Assembly (NCBI RefSeq): GCF_025146565.1
Contig: NZ_CP102258.1
Coordinates: forward strand, 1,582,001-1,646,000
Origin: Bacteroides eggerthii
GTDB lineage: Bacteria; Bacteroidota; Bacteroidia; Bacteroidales; Bacteroidaceae
Length of the DNA stretch: 64,000 nucleotides
Direction: 5' to 3'
Shown here: piece after piece, positions 36,259 through 46,134 of the stretch
Position numbering within the stretch: the first letter of the stretch is position 1
Layout: the number at the start of each line of letters is the position of its first letter
The notes under the pieces: model-generated
Told to the model about the DNA's origin: nothing
The model's input: the letters and a program-made list of their open reading frames with translations, nothing else
Database searches by the model: none
Position numbers and translations under genes: made by a program

Positions 36259-38337
36259 ATGAAAAGACATCTTATTCTATTGTTCGTGGGGGTAAGCCTG
36301 CCCTTTCTGCTTGCCGCCCAGCAGAAAAATTCCGTCAGCATTACCAAAAGGGTACTACGTATTCCGGAGGTTACGGTGGTGGGCAAACGACCTATGAAGG
36401 ATATAGGCGTGCAACGAACCCGTTTCGATTCCATCGCCATGAAAGAGAACATCGCCTTGTCTATGGCCGATGTGCTGACATTCAACTCATCCGTTTTTGT
36501 CAAGAACTACGGACGCGCCACGTTATCCACCGTGGCTTTCCGGGGTACCTCTCCCTCGCATACCCAAGTGACGTGGAATGGTATGCGCATTAACAACCCG
36601 ATGCTGGGCATGACGGATTTTTCCACCATCCCTTCTTACTTTATCGATGATGCCTCGCTGCTGCACGGAACGTCATCGGTAAACGAAACGGGCGGCGGCT
36701 TGGGTGGTCTGGTCAGGCTCTCCACTTCTCCGGCCAACCATGAAGGGTTCGGGTTGCAGTACGTGCAGGGAGTGGGGTCGTTCAGCACGTTCGACGAGTT
36801 TCTCCGCCTGACCTACGGTGACAAACACTGGCAGTCCTCCACCCGTGTGGTGTATTCCTCTTCCCCCAACGACTACAAATACCGAAACCGAGACAAGAAG
36901 GAAAACATCTATGACGAGGACAAGAACATCATCGGTTCCTATTACCCGACGGAACGCAACCGCAGCGGGGCTTATAAGGATCTGCACGTCTTGCAGGAAA
37001 TTTATTATAACACGGGCGAAGGCGACAAGTTCGGGCTAAACGCCTGGTATATCAATTCCAACCGGGAACTGGCGATGCTCAGCACGGATTACGGGAACGA
37101 CATGGACTTCGAGAACCGCCAAAGGGAGCAGACGTTTCGCGGCGTCCTCTCGTGGGATCGCGTGCGGGAGAAATGGAAGGTCGGTGTAAAAGGCGGCTAT
37201 ATACACACATGGATGGCCTATGATTACAAGCGGGACAAGGGAAACGGCGAAATGGCTTCGATGACCCGCTCACGCAGTAAGATTAACACGTTCTACGGAA
37301 GTGCGGACGGGGATTATGCTCCTTCAGAGAAATGGCTGTTCACGGCCGGTGTTTCCGTACACCAGCATTTGGTGGAAAGCGCGGACAAAAATATCATCTC
37401 GCAGGAAGGTAACAAGGCTGTTGTCGGGTATGACAAGGGACGTGTCGAGTTTTCCGGTTCCGTTTCTGCGAAATGGCGGCCTGTCGATCATTTTGCCGCC
37501 TCGCTTGTCCTTCGCGAGGATATGTTCGGTACGGAATGGGCCCCGGTTATCCCGGCTTTCTTCATCGACGGGGTACTGTCGAAAAAAGGCAATATCGTGG
37601 CGAAAGCATCCATCTCCCGGAACTACCGTTTTCCCACGCTGAACGACCTCTATTTTCTGCCGGGCGGTAATCCCGACCTGAAAAGCGAGCACGGCTTCAC
37701 ATACGACGTGGGGTTGTCGTTCTCGGTGGGGAAAGAAAATGTATATGCTTTGAGCGGTGGTATCAACTGGTTCGATTCGCACATCGACGACTGGATCATC
37801 TGGCTACCCACAACCAAGGGATTCTTCTCCCCCAGAAACCTCAAAAAGGTACATGCTTACGGGGCAGAGACCAACGCCCACCTTGATATAATGCTCGGAA
37901 AGGACTGGAAACTGGATATGAACGGAACTTTCTCGTGGACTCCCTCGATCAACGAGAGCGAACCGATGAGTCCGGCAGACCAATCCGTCGGCAAACAGTT
38001 GCCATACGTGCCGGAGTTTTCCGCAACGGTGACCGGACGTCTGTCATGGCGGACATGGAGCCTGCTTTACAAATGGTGTTATTACAGCCAGCGTTATACC
38101 ATGTCGAGTAATGACTATACCCTGACGGGCTATCTGCCCCCTTACTTCATGAATAACGTGACACTGGAAAAACAGCTCTCTTTCCGATGGGCCGATCTGT
38201 CGCTAAAGGGCAGCATCAACAACCTGTTCGATGAAGAATACCTTTCCGTATTGTCCCGTCCCATGCCGGGCATCAATTTCGAGATATTCATCGGCATAAC
38301 ACCCAAGTTCGGAAAAAACAAAAATAGTAAACGATAA
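36259..38337 (+). CDS. btuB: BtuB-like TonB-dependent cobalamin transporter
   Basis: The 692-residue outer-membrane protein has a signal peptide (1-20). The plug domain (about 35-165) includes IPEVTVVGKRP, LSMADVLTFNSSVFVKNYG, STVAFRGTSPSHTQVTWNG and GGGLGGLVRL. The 22-strand-type barrel follows, with NYRFPTLNDLYFLPGGNPDLK, NLFDEEYLS and a C-terminal INFEIFIGI. A strong Shine-Dalgarno-like AAGGAGG precedes the ATG, unusual for Bacteroides. Position between btuG and btuF supports cobalamin as substrate. Confidence 0.88.
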   Translation: MKRHLILLFVGVSLPFLLAAQQKNSVSITKRVLRIPEVTVVGKRPMKDIGVQRTRFDSIAMKENIALSMADVLTFNSSVFVKNYGRATLSTVAFRGTSPSHTQVTWNGMRINNPMLGMTDFSTIPSYFIDDASLLHGTSSVNETGGGLGGLVRLSTSPANHEGFGLQYVQGVGSFSTFDEFLRLTYGDKHWQSSTRVVYSSSPNDYKYRNRDKKENIYDEDKNIIGSYYPTERNRSGAYKDLHVLQEIYYNTGEGDKFGLNAWYINSNRELAMLSTDYGNDMDFENRQREQTFRGVLSWDRVREKWKVGVKGGYIHTWMAYDYKRDKGNGEMASMTRSRSKINTFYGSADGDYAPSEKWLFTAGVSVHQHLVESADKNIISQEGNKAVVGYDKGRVEFSGSVSAKWRPVDHFAASLVLREDMFGTEWAPVIPAFFIDGVLSKKGNIVAKASISRNYRFPTLNDLYFLPGGNPDLKSEHGFTYDVGLSFSVGKENVYALSGGINWFDSHIDDWIIWLPTTKGFFSPRNLKKVHAYGAETNAHLDIMLGKDWKLDMNGTFSWTPSINESEPMSPADQSVGKQLPYVPEFSATVTGRLSWRTWSLLYKWCYYSQRYTMSSNDYTLTGYLPPYFMNNVTLEKQLSFRWADLSLKGSINNLFDEEYLSVLSRPMPGINFEIFIGITPKFGKNKNSKR

Positions 38338-38348
38338 TCTGCATCAAT

Positions 38349-39488
38349 ATGAACGCATTAAAGAATTTAAGCCTGATTTTGTTGCTTTCTCTGGCATTTA
38401 CAGGCTGCCACAACAAAAGCTCAAAAATCAATGATTTCAACCTGCTGCTTTATGCTCCCGAATATGCCTCCGGCTTCGACATCAAAGGGGCGGGCGGGAA
38501 GGAAAGCGTACTGATAACCGTCAGGAATCCCTGGCAGGGAGCGGACAGTGTAACCACATGGCTGTTTATCGTCCGCAACGGTGAAGAGGTTCCCGAAGGG
38601 TTTGCAGGACAGGTACTCAAAGGAGACGCCAAACGTATCGTGGCGATGTCTTCCACTCATATCGCCATGCTTGACGCAATCGGTGAAGTCCGGTGTATAA
38701 CCGGCGTTTCGGGAATCGACTACATTTCCAACCCAGACATCCAAGCCCGCCGCGACAGTATTGGCGATGTCGGCTATGAAGGGAACATCAACTACGAGTT
38801 GCTGCTCTCGCTCGATCCCGACCTCGTTCTGCTCTATGGGGTGAACGGCGCAAGCGCAATGGAAAGCAAACTCGAAGAACTCGACATACCGTTCATGTAT
38901 GTCGGCGATTATCTTGAAGAGTCGCCTCTCGGCAAGGCCGAATGGATGGTAGTGCTTTCAGAAGTCACAGGAAAACGTGAGAAGGGTGAAAAAGCCTTTG
39001 CCGCAATCCCGGTCAGATACAACGCCTTGAAAAAGAAAGTGGCCGACAGTACCCTCGGCACTCCTTCGGTTATGCTTAATGTTCCCTATGGCGACTCGTG
39101 GTTCATGCCTTCAACCCAAAGTTATGTAGCCCGCTTGATTACTGATGCGGGAGGCCGCTATATCTACCAGAAGAACACGGGAAACGCTTCTATCCCCATT
39201 GACTTAGAAGAAGCATATCTGCTCGCGTCGGATGCGGACATGTGGTTGAACGTGGGAATGGCGAACTCCCTTGACGACTTGAAGGCATCATGTCCGAAAT
39301 TCACCGATACCCGATGTTTCAAAAATGGAGAGGTGTATAACAACAACGCCCGTACCAACACAGCCGGGGGTAACGACTATTACGAGTCTGCCGTCGTGAA
39401 TCCTGACATCGTGCTCCGCGACCTCGTGAAGATATTCCATCCTGAACTGGTGCAGGAAGAGTGTGTGTATTACAAGCAACTGAAATAG
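38349..39488 (+). CDS. btuF: Cobalamin ABC transporter substrate-binding lipoprotein (BtuF-like)
   Basis: The 379-residue lipoprotein has its signal ending LAFTGCHNKS. It has the two-lobe periplasmic binding fold of the FhuD/BtuF class (residues 90-365): KRIVAMSSTHIAMLDAIG, YELLLSLDPDLVLLYG, LDIPFMYVGDYLEESPLGKAEW and ITDAGGRYIYQ. In the periplasm it would pass cobalamin from BtuB to BtuCD. It lies between btuB and btuC, which starts directly after its stop. Confidence 0.88.
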   Translation: MNALKNLSLILLLSLAFTGCHNKSSKINDFNLLLYAPEYASGFDIKGAGGKESVLITVRNPWQGADSVTTWLFIVRNGEEVPEGFAGQVLKGDAKRIVAMSSTHIAMLDAIGEVRCITGVSGIDYISNPDIQARRDSIGDVGYEGNINYELLLSLDPDLVLLYGVNGASAMESKLEELDIPFMYVGDYLEESPLGKAEWMVVLSEVTGKREKGEKAFAAIPVRYNALKKKVADSTLGTPSVMLNVPYGDSWFMPSTQSYVARLITDAGGRYIYQKNTGNASIPIDLEEAYLLASDADMWLNVGMANSLDDLKASCPKFTDTRCFKNGEVYNNNARTNTAGGNDYYESAVVNPDIVLRDLVKIFHPELVQEECVYYKQLK

Positions 39489-40469
39489 ATGCGTTCCCGT
39501 TCGACTATATTATTCTCCATATTGATTACGCTCACGGTCGGTCTTTTTTTACTGGACTTGGCCGTGGGAGTTGTCAACATTCCGATCCGCGATGTATGGG
39601 CAGCACTGACCGGGGGAAATTGTTCCCGTGCCACGGAAAAAATCGTACTCAACATACGCCTCATAAAAGCTATAGTGGCACTGTTGGCCGGGGCTGCCTT
39701 ATCGGTCAGCGGTCTTCAGATGCAGACCCTCTTCCGTAATCCTCTTGCCGGTCCCTATGTCCTTGGCATCAGTTCCGGTGCAAGTCTCGGTGTGGCACTT
39801 GTGGTACTTGCCGGGATCGGTTCATCAATAGGCATTGCCGGAGCAGCGTGGGTGGGTGCGGCTGTCGTGTTGCTCGTGATAACTGCCGTCGGACAGCGAA
39901 TAAAAGACATCATGGTAATCCTGATTCTGGGCATGATGTTCTCATCGGGCGTAGGTGCTGTCGTGCAGATATTGCAGTACCTCAGCAAAGAGGAATCGCT
40001 GAAAGCCTTTGTCATTTGGACGATGGGGGCTTTGGGTGACGTCACCTCCGGACAACTTCTGATTCTTGTTCCATCGGTGTTTGCCGGACTGCTGTTGGCT
40101 GTACTGACCATCAAACCGCTTAACCTCCTGCTGTTCGGAGAGGAATATGCCGTAACAATGGGACTGAATATTCGGCGTTCACGCAGCCTGTTGTTTCTCT
40201 CGACAACGCTGCTCGCCGGAACGATAACCGCTTTTTGCGGTCCGATAGGTTTCATAGGTCTCGCTATGCCTCATGTCACAAGAATGCTTTTCCAAAATAG
40301 CGATCATCATGTCCTTCTGCCCGGAACAATTCTTTCGGGAGCATCGATATTGCTTCTTTGCGACATCATTTCTAAAATATTCACCTTGCCGATCAACGCC
40401 ATTACAGCTCTATTGGGAATCCCAATCGTCGTATGGGTGGTTTTACGCAACAAATCCATCACCGCATGA
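39489..40469 (+). CDS. btuC: Cobalamin ABC transporter permease (BtuC/FecCD)
   Basis: The 326-residue inner-membrane protein has about ten helices. FecCD/BtuC signatures include LSVSGLQMQTLFRNPLAGPYVLGISSGA (split across residues 70-97), FCGPIGFIGLAMPHVTRM and the C-terminal LLGIPIVVWVVLR. Its stop overlaps the btuD start in an ATGA arrangement. Confidence 0.94.
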   Translation: MRSRSTILFSILITLTVGLFLLDLAVGVVNIPIRDVWAALTGGNCSRATEKIVLNIRLIKAIVALLAGAALSVSGLQMQTLFRNPLAGPYVLGISSGASLGVALVVLAGIGSSIGIAGAAWVGAAVVLLVITAVGQRIKDIMVILILGMMFSSGVGAVVQILQYLSKEESLKAFVIWTMGALGDVTSGQLLILVPSVFAGLLLAVLTIKPLNLLLFGEEYAVTMGLNIRRSRSLLFLSTTLLAGTITAFCGPIGFIGLAMPHVTRMLFQNSDHHVLLPGTILSGASILLLCDIISKIFTLPINAITALLGIPIVVWVVLRNKSITA

Positions 40470-41224
40470 TAGAATTACAGCATTTTTCCATAGGTTACAA
40501 AGAAAACTCGTTGCTCCACGAGGTAAATGCCACGATAAAAAAAGGTCAACTGACAGCCCTTATCGGAAGAAACGGGACAGGAAAATCGACGTTGCTCCGC
40601 GCCATAGCCGGTCTGAACCGGTGTTATTCCGGAAAAATCATTCTCGACGGGCACGACATCGCCTGCATGAAAACCGAAGATATGGCAAAAACGCTGGCTG
40701 TCGTCACGACCGAGCGCACGCGCATCGCCAACCTGCGGTGCAAGGATGTCGTAGCCATAGGCCGTGCTCCTTATACCAACTGGATAGGTAGGATGCAAGA
40801 AACAGATAAGGAGATAGTCATGCAATCGCTCATTTCGGTGGGAATGGAGGCTTATGCAAACCGCACGATGGATAAAATGTCGGATGGCGAATGCCAGCGT
40901 GTGATGATTGCTCGTGCATTGGCACAGGATACTCCTATCATTCTCCTTGATGAACCGACTTCCTTTCTTGACATGCCTAATCGCTACGAACTTGTGGCGT
41001 TGCTTCGTAGGCTTGTCCACGACGAGAAAAAATGTATCATGTTCTCGACACATGAACTTGACATCGCGTTGTCCATGTGCGATTCGATAGCATTGTTAGA
41101 TACCCCGAATTTAAGTTGCTTGACCGCGTCTGAAATGCAGAAAAGCGGATACATTGACAGACTTTTCCAAAATGAAAACATCCGTTTCGACTCCTTATGC
41201 GGTACAATGATTTTGAAACAATGA
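40466..41224 (+). CDS. btuD: Cobalamin ABC transporter ATPase
   Basis: The 252-residue protein starts MIELQHFSIGYKENSLL. Walker A is GRNGTGKST, the signature MSDGECQRVMIARAL, Walker B PIILLDEPTSFLD, and the switch His lies in STHELDIAL. I chose the ATG at 40,466, overlapping the btuC stop by 4 bases; the longer ORF from 40,433 overlaps btuC more. It also overlaps the next gene by 4 bases. Confidence 0.95.
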   Translation: MIELQHFSIGYKENSLLHEVNATIKKGQLTALIGRNGTGKSTLLRAIAGLNRCYSGKIILDGHDIACMKTEDMAKTLAVVTTERTRIANLRCKDVVAIGRAPYTNWIGRMQETDKEIVMQSLISVGMEAYANRTMDKMSDGECQRVMIARALAQDTPIILLDEPTSFLDMPNRYELVALLRRLVHDEKKCIMFSTHELDIALSMCDSIALLDTPNLSCLTASEMQKSGYIDRLFQNENIRFDSLCGTMILKQ

Positions 41225-41787
41225 GTATATACACTGTAGAAAATTTTACTTCAGACATCACTGTTGAAGGATACATCGCCGAATTCCGTGACGAACCACA
41301 TTTTCTTGAACTTTGCAAACAATGTACCAATTACGGTAAAAGTTGGGGGTGTCCTCCATTTGATTTTGATACGGAATCGTTTCTCCGACAATACAAGTAT
41401 GCACATCTTATGGCAACGAAGATAATCCCTGAAGACAAAGATATTCCGATTGAATATACACAAAAACTCATTTTACCGGAACGGATACGAATCGAGAGCG
41501 AATTATTGGATATGGAACGGAAATATGGAGGGCGTTCATTTGCCTATATAGGTAAATGTCTTCACTGCTCAGATAACGAGTGTACGCGTAACTGCGGCAC
41601 ACCATGCCGACACCCGGAAAAAGTGCGTCCGTCACTCGAAGCCTTCGGATTTGACATAGCCAAAACGCTTTCTGAACTTTTTAACATCGAACTTCTTTGG
41701 GGAAAGGATGGCAAATTACCTGAATATCTTGTTCTCGTAAGCGGATTTTTTCATAATGAATACGAACTTTGCAACATAGCATACTAA
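41221..41787 (+). CDS. DUF2284 Cys-rich metal-binding protein
   Basis: The 188-residue protein starts MSIYTVENF, with the ATG overlapping the btuD stop. Cys clusters CKQCTNYGKSWGCPPF (about 40-55) and CLHCSDNECTRNCGTPCRHPEKVRPS (split motif, about 122-147) match DUF2284, expected to bind metal or an iron-sulfur cluster. The family often sits near corrinoid or metal genes. It could handle reduced cobalamin or metal on import, but this is inferred from position only. Confidence 0.85.
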   Translation: MSIYTVENFTSDITVEGYIAEFRDEPHFLELCKQCTNYGKSWGCPPFDFDTESFLRQYKYAHLMATKIIPEDKDIPIEYTQKLILPERIRIESELLDMERKYGGRSFAYIGKCLHCSDNECTRNCGTPCRHPEKVRPSLEAFGFDIAKTLSELFNIELLWGKDGKLPEYLVLVSGFFHNEYELCNIAY

Positions 41788-41937
41788 TGATTCGGACATG
41801 AAATAAACAGACAAACTAACCACATTCGGTTCAATCTGTTTTGTGATTTCAAATGAATTATAGTTAGATATGTAAAAAGCGACGCTGGAGCTTGAAATAA
41901 GTAACGGTTTATCGGTGTATTCTCCGTTAAACCGTCC

Positions 41938-41958
41938 TGTTTTCGTTAAACGAAAACA
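41938..41958 (+). terminator. Candidate hairpin downstream of the B12 operon
   Basis: TGTTTTCGT and ACGAAAACA form a perfect 9-base stem with a 3-base loop. A second stem, CGGTTTA/TAAACCG, lies just upstream. No strong T run follows, so the role as terminator is uncertain. Confidence 0.35.
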
Positions 41959-42182
41959 CAACTTGCTGTCCGCAGGAGCGGACCACGTTTATCCAATAAT
42001 TATTGTGTATCAGAGTGTTGTGTGGCTATTTTCCTGTATTTTGTGTGGCTTTTCCATCAGATATTTGCCGGCTGTTCTCCCCATTAAAAGATAGATATAT
42101 CTCCATAACCATGTGACTTACGCCCATAATTCGGGGATAAGGAGGCGAATATACGGAAAATCTGCCCTTTACATACCTTATT

Positions 42183-42738
42183 CTCCATTAACGAATTACT
42201 ACTTATACACTTCTGCAAATGGAGAATGGCATGTAGCCGTATACGCCTTATTGTTTTTTCTTCATCGTCTCCATTAATAGATTGCTACTTCTACACTTCT
42301 GCAAATGGAGAAATGGACATGTAGCCGTATATGCCTTATTGTTTTTCTTCATCGTCTCCATTAACGGATTGATACTTATACACATCTGCAAATGGAGAAT
42401 GGCATGTAGCCGTATATGCCTGATTGTTTTTCTTCATCGTCTCCATTAATGGATTGCTACTTATACACATCTGCAAATGGAGAATAACATGTAGCCGTAT
42501 ATGCCTGATTGTTTTTTCATCGTCTCCATTAATGGATTGCCACTTCTACACATCTGCAAATGAAGAATGACAGGTAGCCGTATACACCTTATTGTTTTTC
42601 TTCATCGTCTCCATTAATAGATTGCTACTTATACACATCTGCAAATGGAGAATGACAGGTAGCCATGTGTGACTTATGTTTTTCTTTATAGTTCTCCATT
42701 AGTGAATTGATATTTATACACTTCTGTAAATGGAGATT
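42183..42738. repeat. 85-base tandem repeat array (6.5 copies)
   Basis: The unit begins CTCCATTAA at 42,183, 42,269, 42,356, 42,441, 42,524, 42,609 and 42,694, spacing 83-87 bases, with the last copy partial. Each copy carries CTCCATT and AATGGAG about 30 bases apart, able to form a stem, then GTAGCCGTATATGCC and a T-rich stretch. Copies differ by point changes. There are no unique spacers, so it is not CRISPR. No ORF spans it. Confidence 0.9.
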
Positions 42739-43835
42739 TTAAGATATCTGTATCTGGAAAGGTGCGTGCTCCCTTCGCTTCCGGCTATCCTTATTTTAAT
42801 ATCCAGCTATATTGCAATTCTGTGATAGCATTATCCGGCTAGCGTATTATACGGCTATATACAAATATGGCTACACTATAATTCATGGTTGTGATGGAGA
42901 TGGCTCTTCCCATCCGGTAACATGACCATAATACCACGAGAAAAAAAGACGACGCCCACAGAGAAAAAACGGATGGAAGGGACGGTTACAGAATGACAGA
43001 TTTCAACAAATAGCCGGCTGTTTTTGGAGACAAGCTCGGATCTGAAGTTCCGGTCAATCAGCCGTCAAAGGGCTGTTCAGGTATATTATGCCATCAGGTA
43101 CAAGAATGTTTGTTATGGTAGTTTTCTCCGATTGTCATTAGGGAAAAAGGATTTCAAGGTATCCTGTTTGTTGGTATTCCGGCTGTTTGGTAATCAGGTA
43201 AATAGAAAGTCCGGTACATGTGAATTTAGGAGATCATCCCAGATGGTAATCTGTTAAAGAGTTTTTTGGAACATTTGAAATACCGATAATAAAAACGAAA
43301 TCAGGTATATGGACGCTGTCATACACCCACAACCTGCCATACCTCTATTCCGATAATTATATATGGTTATCCGTGTATATCGCTATATCCTTATTCCGAT
43401 AGAAGGGCGTATCGTTATCGTCGTATCTCTATATCTAAACATATGGCTATGTGCGTATCCGGCGGTATCATCGCCTTTCCCATCCGGGTCTGTCACAGGT
43501 TGGATAAGTTTTTAATCTGAAGGTAACCAGCCTGATGGTATAGGAACATGAAGAACTCTGTAATCATGGCATTTACCCGGGCAGAGAAGCCACATCTTTT
43601 ATTACCGAATTCTCGGCGTTGTTTCGTCCATGTGTGAAGAGGAGTTTTTTTCATCGCAACGTTCCTTTCACATACCCAAGGGGGGGAGTGAATCCAGCCC
43701 TGCTTCGGCTTTCTTTTTCTTTCCCATATGACAAAAACTAACTATCCATGACTATTCCTGCCAGTGGACTGGTTCTGTTTAGCAGGTATCTTTTTTTCTT
43801 TACATTCGTATCAACGAACATTAAAAATTGAGCGT
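42739..43835. other. Gene-poor stretch with degenerate TAT/ATC-rich repeats
   Basis: No gene is supported. Between about 43,340 and 43,480 a run of short units such as TATCCG, TATATC and CGTATC recurs, like the low-complexity tracts found beside plasmid-type genes in Bacteroides elements. At 42,921 a 24-codon frame begins MTIIPREKKTTPTEK and then stops; it may be the start of a lost gene. From about 43,726 the sequence parallels 46,570 onward. Confidence 0.5.
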
Positions 43836-44015
43836 ATGGAAATATACTACATTGAAGCCGGTGTCCTTGAGAGGATGCTGACATGCTTCGAGAATCTGTC
43901 CACACATGTGACAGATTGTATGAGAGAAAACGTTGTAAGGAACTCGGAGAATGACTGGGCGGTCAGGATGTCTGCCTGCTCCTTAACATCTCACCGTATC
44001 TTGCTTTCTTTTGAT
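43836..44015 (+). pseudogene. Truncated copy of the helix-turn-helix gene at 46,684
   Basis: It starts MEIYYIEAGVLERML, nearly the same as the copy at 46,684. One G is missing near 43,909, shifting the frame. Reading on in the restored frame gives a TGA at 43,952 at the same codon as the TGA in the other copy, then LGGQDVCLLLNIS, and the similarity ends near 44,010. Upstream about 110 bases are also shared with the other copy. Confidence 0.8.
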
Positions 44016-44097
44016 AGGTAATGAATGATTCAAACCTATGAATTCCGTTTATCCCTATCCTAAAAAAAGTTTTATTCCCTTCTTTCTTCTCCTTAAC

Positions 44098-46056
44098 TTA
44101 TTCAATATCAAATTCTTTCTTTAATAACTTAAAGAATACATTGTTTCTATTCGATGCAAGTTCATAAATGTCTTCAAAGGAATATAATTCTATCCTAATA
44201 TCCATTTTATTTCTCGGATTATCATCCTTAGAAAAATTGTCCTCAAAGTAATATGAATTTGCCAGGAATGGGATAGGTTTATATCCGCCACTAAAACTAT
44301 TGGATGTCAACTCCTTGTCTATATCGGATTTTCTAGCAAGAATGATACCTGTATATTGTACTTGCTCCGTATTCACAGTCCAATTCAATGTTTTATGTGG
44401 ATGCTTATAAAAATCGTGAGCGTATCTTTTAACCTGTGCTATCATTCCTTCTTTGGTATTTCCTGCATTATGTGCGTTTGTTGTTGATTTTAACTCAAGG
44501 ATCAGAATTTGTTTTGTTTTTTCTGGGTCATCAGCCCAAATGTAAACATCTGACAAAGGTTGCCCTGACTTGGTGCTTTTAACTTTGAAATCGTTTGAGA
44601 ATGTTGTGAACTTGTCATCAAGAATCCAAAGATTATGTAAATGATTGATATTTGAAGAATCACTTAAAGTTGTTCCTCTTTTAATAAAGAGTTCATGTAC
44701 AGAGCTTTCTAATTCTGATTTATCATTTCCGTCTTCATCAAATTTTTGAATTAACATATGCAAACGTTTCAATACACTTTCTCGATGTTTGACATATATA
44801 TGCAAACTTGAGTTTAAAAGCTTATAACATTCTTCAGAATCACTAAAAAGTTTATCTTCTTCATTTTCGAACTCTCTATCTATTTGATTCCAGAACTTTT
44901 TCTCTATCCTACTCTTCTCGTCAATAGCAGATTGTACAATATCTTTCTCATTTACTATCTTTTTATCATCGATAATATTACTATCTTCAATAAATGTCTC
45001 AAGCGAGGGGTACTTCTTTTTGAAATTCTTTAAATTACGCTTTGTCTCCTTTTGGTTGTTCTCTATAATAGAGCTAAATTCAATATCCAAGATCTCATTT
45101 ATTTTCTTATTTATTTTTAATATATCATCAACTGGGATTTCTATTTTTTCGCCTTTTGTGTCGACATGTTCATCGAAATATTCCGATGTTAAATACAATA
45201 AATAACCGTCATTATTATCAATTGAATAACTTAATTTTCCATTGGATAAATCTGCTTTCAAGTTCCTTGCAAAACAGGTTACCGGATTCTCTCCATGCAT
45301 TTGTGTTCCTTTTTTTATCAACCATAGCATAAAAGATTTATTACCCTCTGCGAGATTGATTTCAAAAGGTTTTCTTTCTGTTTCAGATTCAATATTTCCT
45401 TTTTTTACAGTAACATCCTCTCCATTGAAAATAATATTTACTACAAGCTGTTCATTGGTTACAATGAATGGAAAAAAAGTTTCTATAAACCATTGTTTAA
45501 ATGCTTTTGAGTTTGGGTATTTATAAAAAAAAGTTTTTGCTCGTCCTAATGTGTTTTGTTTGTTTAAGTATGCTGTCAGCTTGGTATAGGTATCTTTTAT
45601 TTCTGGCATCTCTTCTACAAACTCATCAAAATTAAAAAGTCCATCAGATGTATTTGGATATGGAATGGTTCGCTTTTGATATGTACCATCTTTATCCTTA
45701 TACACCGTTTCATATTCAGATGAGTCGGTAAAGTATACAATAGCCAATCTCCCTTGGCCCAAAGGATGGAAATTAAACTGCTCCTTTTCCAGGTTTTTTT
45801 TATCAAGTTCTTCAAAATAGAGACGATTTTTTTCTGTAAAGCCTTCACCATTATCCCTTAATTCGATTTTACATTGATTTTCATCAAAAGTAATATTCAG
45901 GTCTAGCTGAGGGATAAAATTCGTTTCTTTATTTTGCCGAATTAAAACGGCATGTATGGAATTGGAAATTATCTCTCTTAATAAAAGAAAGAATTTTTCA
46001 CGGCTATTCTTATATTCTTTCTCTGCCCTGTATTGAACGTTTGATTTCTGTTCCAT
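44098..46056 (-). CDS. GHKL ATPase fused to PD-(D/E)XK nuclease, likely defence protein
   Basis: The 652-residue protein has an Hsp90/MutL-type ATP site: EIISNSIHAV with N32, DNGEG at 68-72, and a glycine lid LGQGRLA at 99-105. A middle domain (about 190-300) and a long helical, charged linker (about 315-470) follow. The C-terminal part has D503 in SDVYIW, E521-L-K523 in ILILELKS and a downstream QVKRY, the signature of a PD-(D/E)XK nuclease. MORC/MutL-like ATPases with nuclease domains are known from restriction-type systems. The gene is A+T-rich and flanked by duplicated sequence. The defence role is inferred. Confidence 0.7.
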   Translation of the reverse strand: MEQKSNVQYRAEKEYKNSREKFFLLLREIISNSIHAVLIRQNKETNFIPQLDLNITFDENQCKIELRDNGEGFTEKNRLYFEELDKKNLEKEQFNFHPLGQGRLAIVYFTDSSEYETVYKDKDGTYQKRTIPYPNTSDGLFNFDEFVEEMPEIKDTYTKLTAYLNKQNTLGRAKTFFYKYPNSKAFKQWFIETFFPFIVTNEQLVVNIIFNGEDVTVKKGNIESETERKPFEINLAEGNKSFMLWLIKKGTQMHGENPVTCFARNLKADLSNGKLSYSIDNNDGYLLYLTSEYFDEHVDTKGEKIEIPVDDILKINKKINEILDIEFSSIIENNQKETKRNLKNFKKKYPSLETFIEDSNIIDDKKIVNEKDIVQSAIDEKSRIEKKFWNQIDREFENEEDKLFSDSEECYKLLNSSLHIYVKHRESVLKRLHMLIQKFDEDGNDKSELESSVHELFIKRGTTLSDSSNINHLHNLWILDDKFTTFSNDFKVKSTKSGQPLSDVYIWADDPEKTKQILILELKSTTNAHNAGNTKEGMIAQVKRYAHDFYKHPHKTLNWTVNTEQVQYTGIILARKSDIDKELTSNSFSGGYKPIPFLANSYYFEDNFSKDDNPRNKMDIRIELYSFEDIYELASNRNNVFFKLLKKEFDIE

Positions 46057-46134
46057 GATGATACTACAATTTTTTGAAGGCTATTTATTTCATATAAAAT
46101 AAACTCAACATATATTCTACTTGACGATAAAAGA

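Noticed and set aside
42183..42738. The tandem array as a CRISPR locus
   Set aside because: Whole 85-base units repeat, there are no unique spacers, and no cas genes are near.
43024..43257. 77-codon ORF after the repeat array
   Set aside because: No ribosome site, family or coding character; lies in degenerate DNA.
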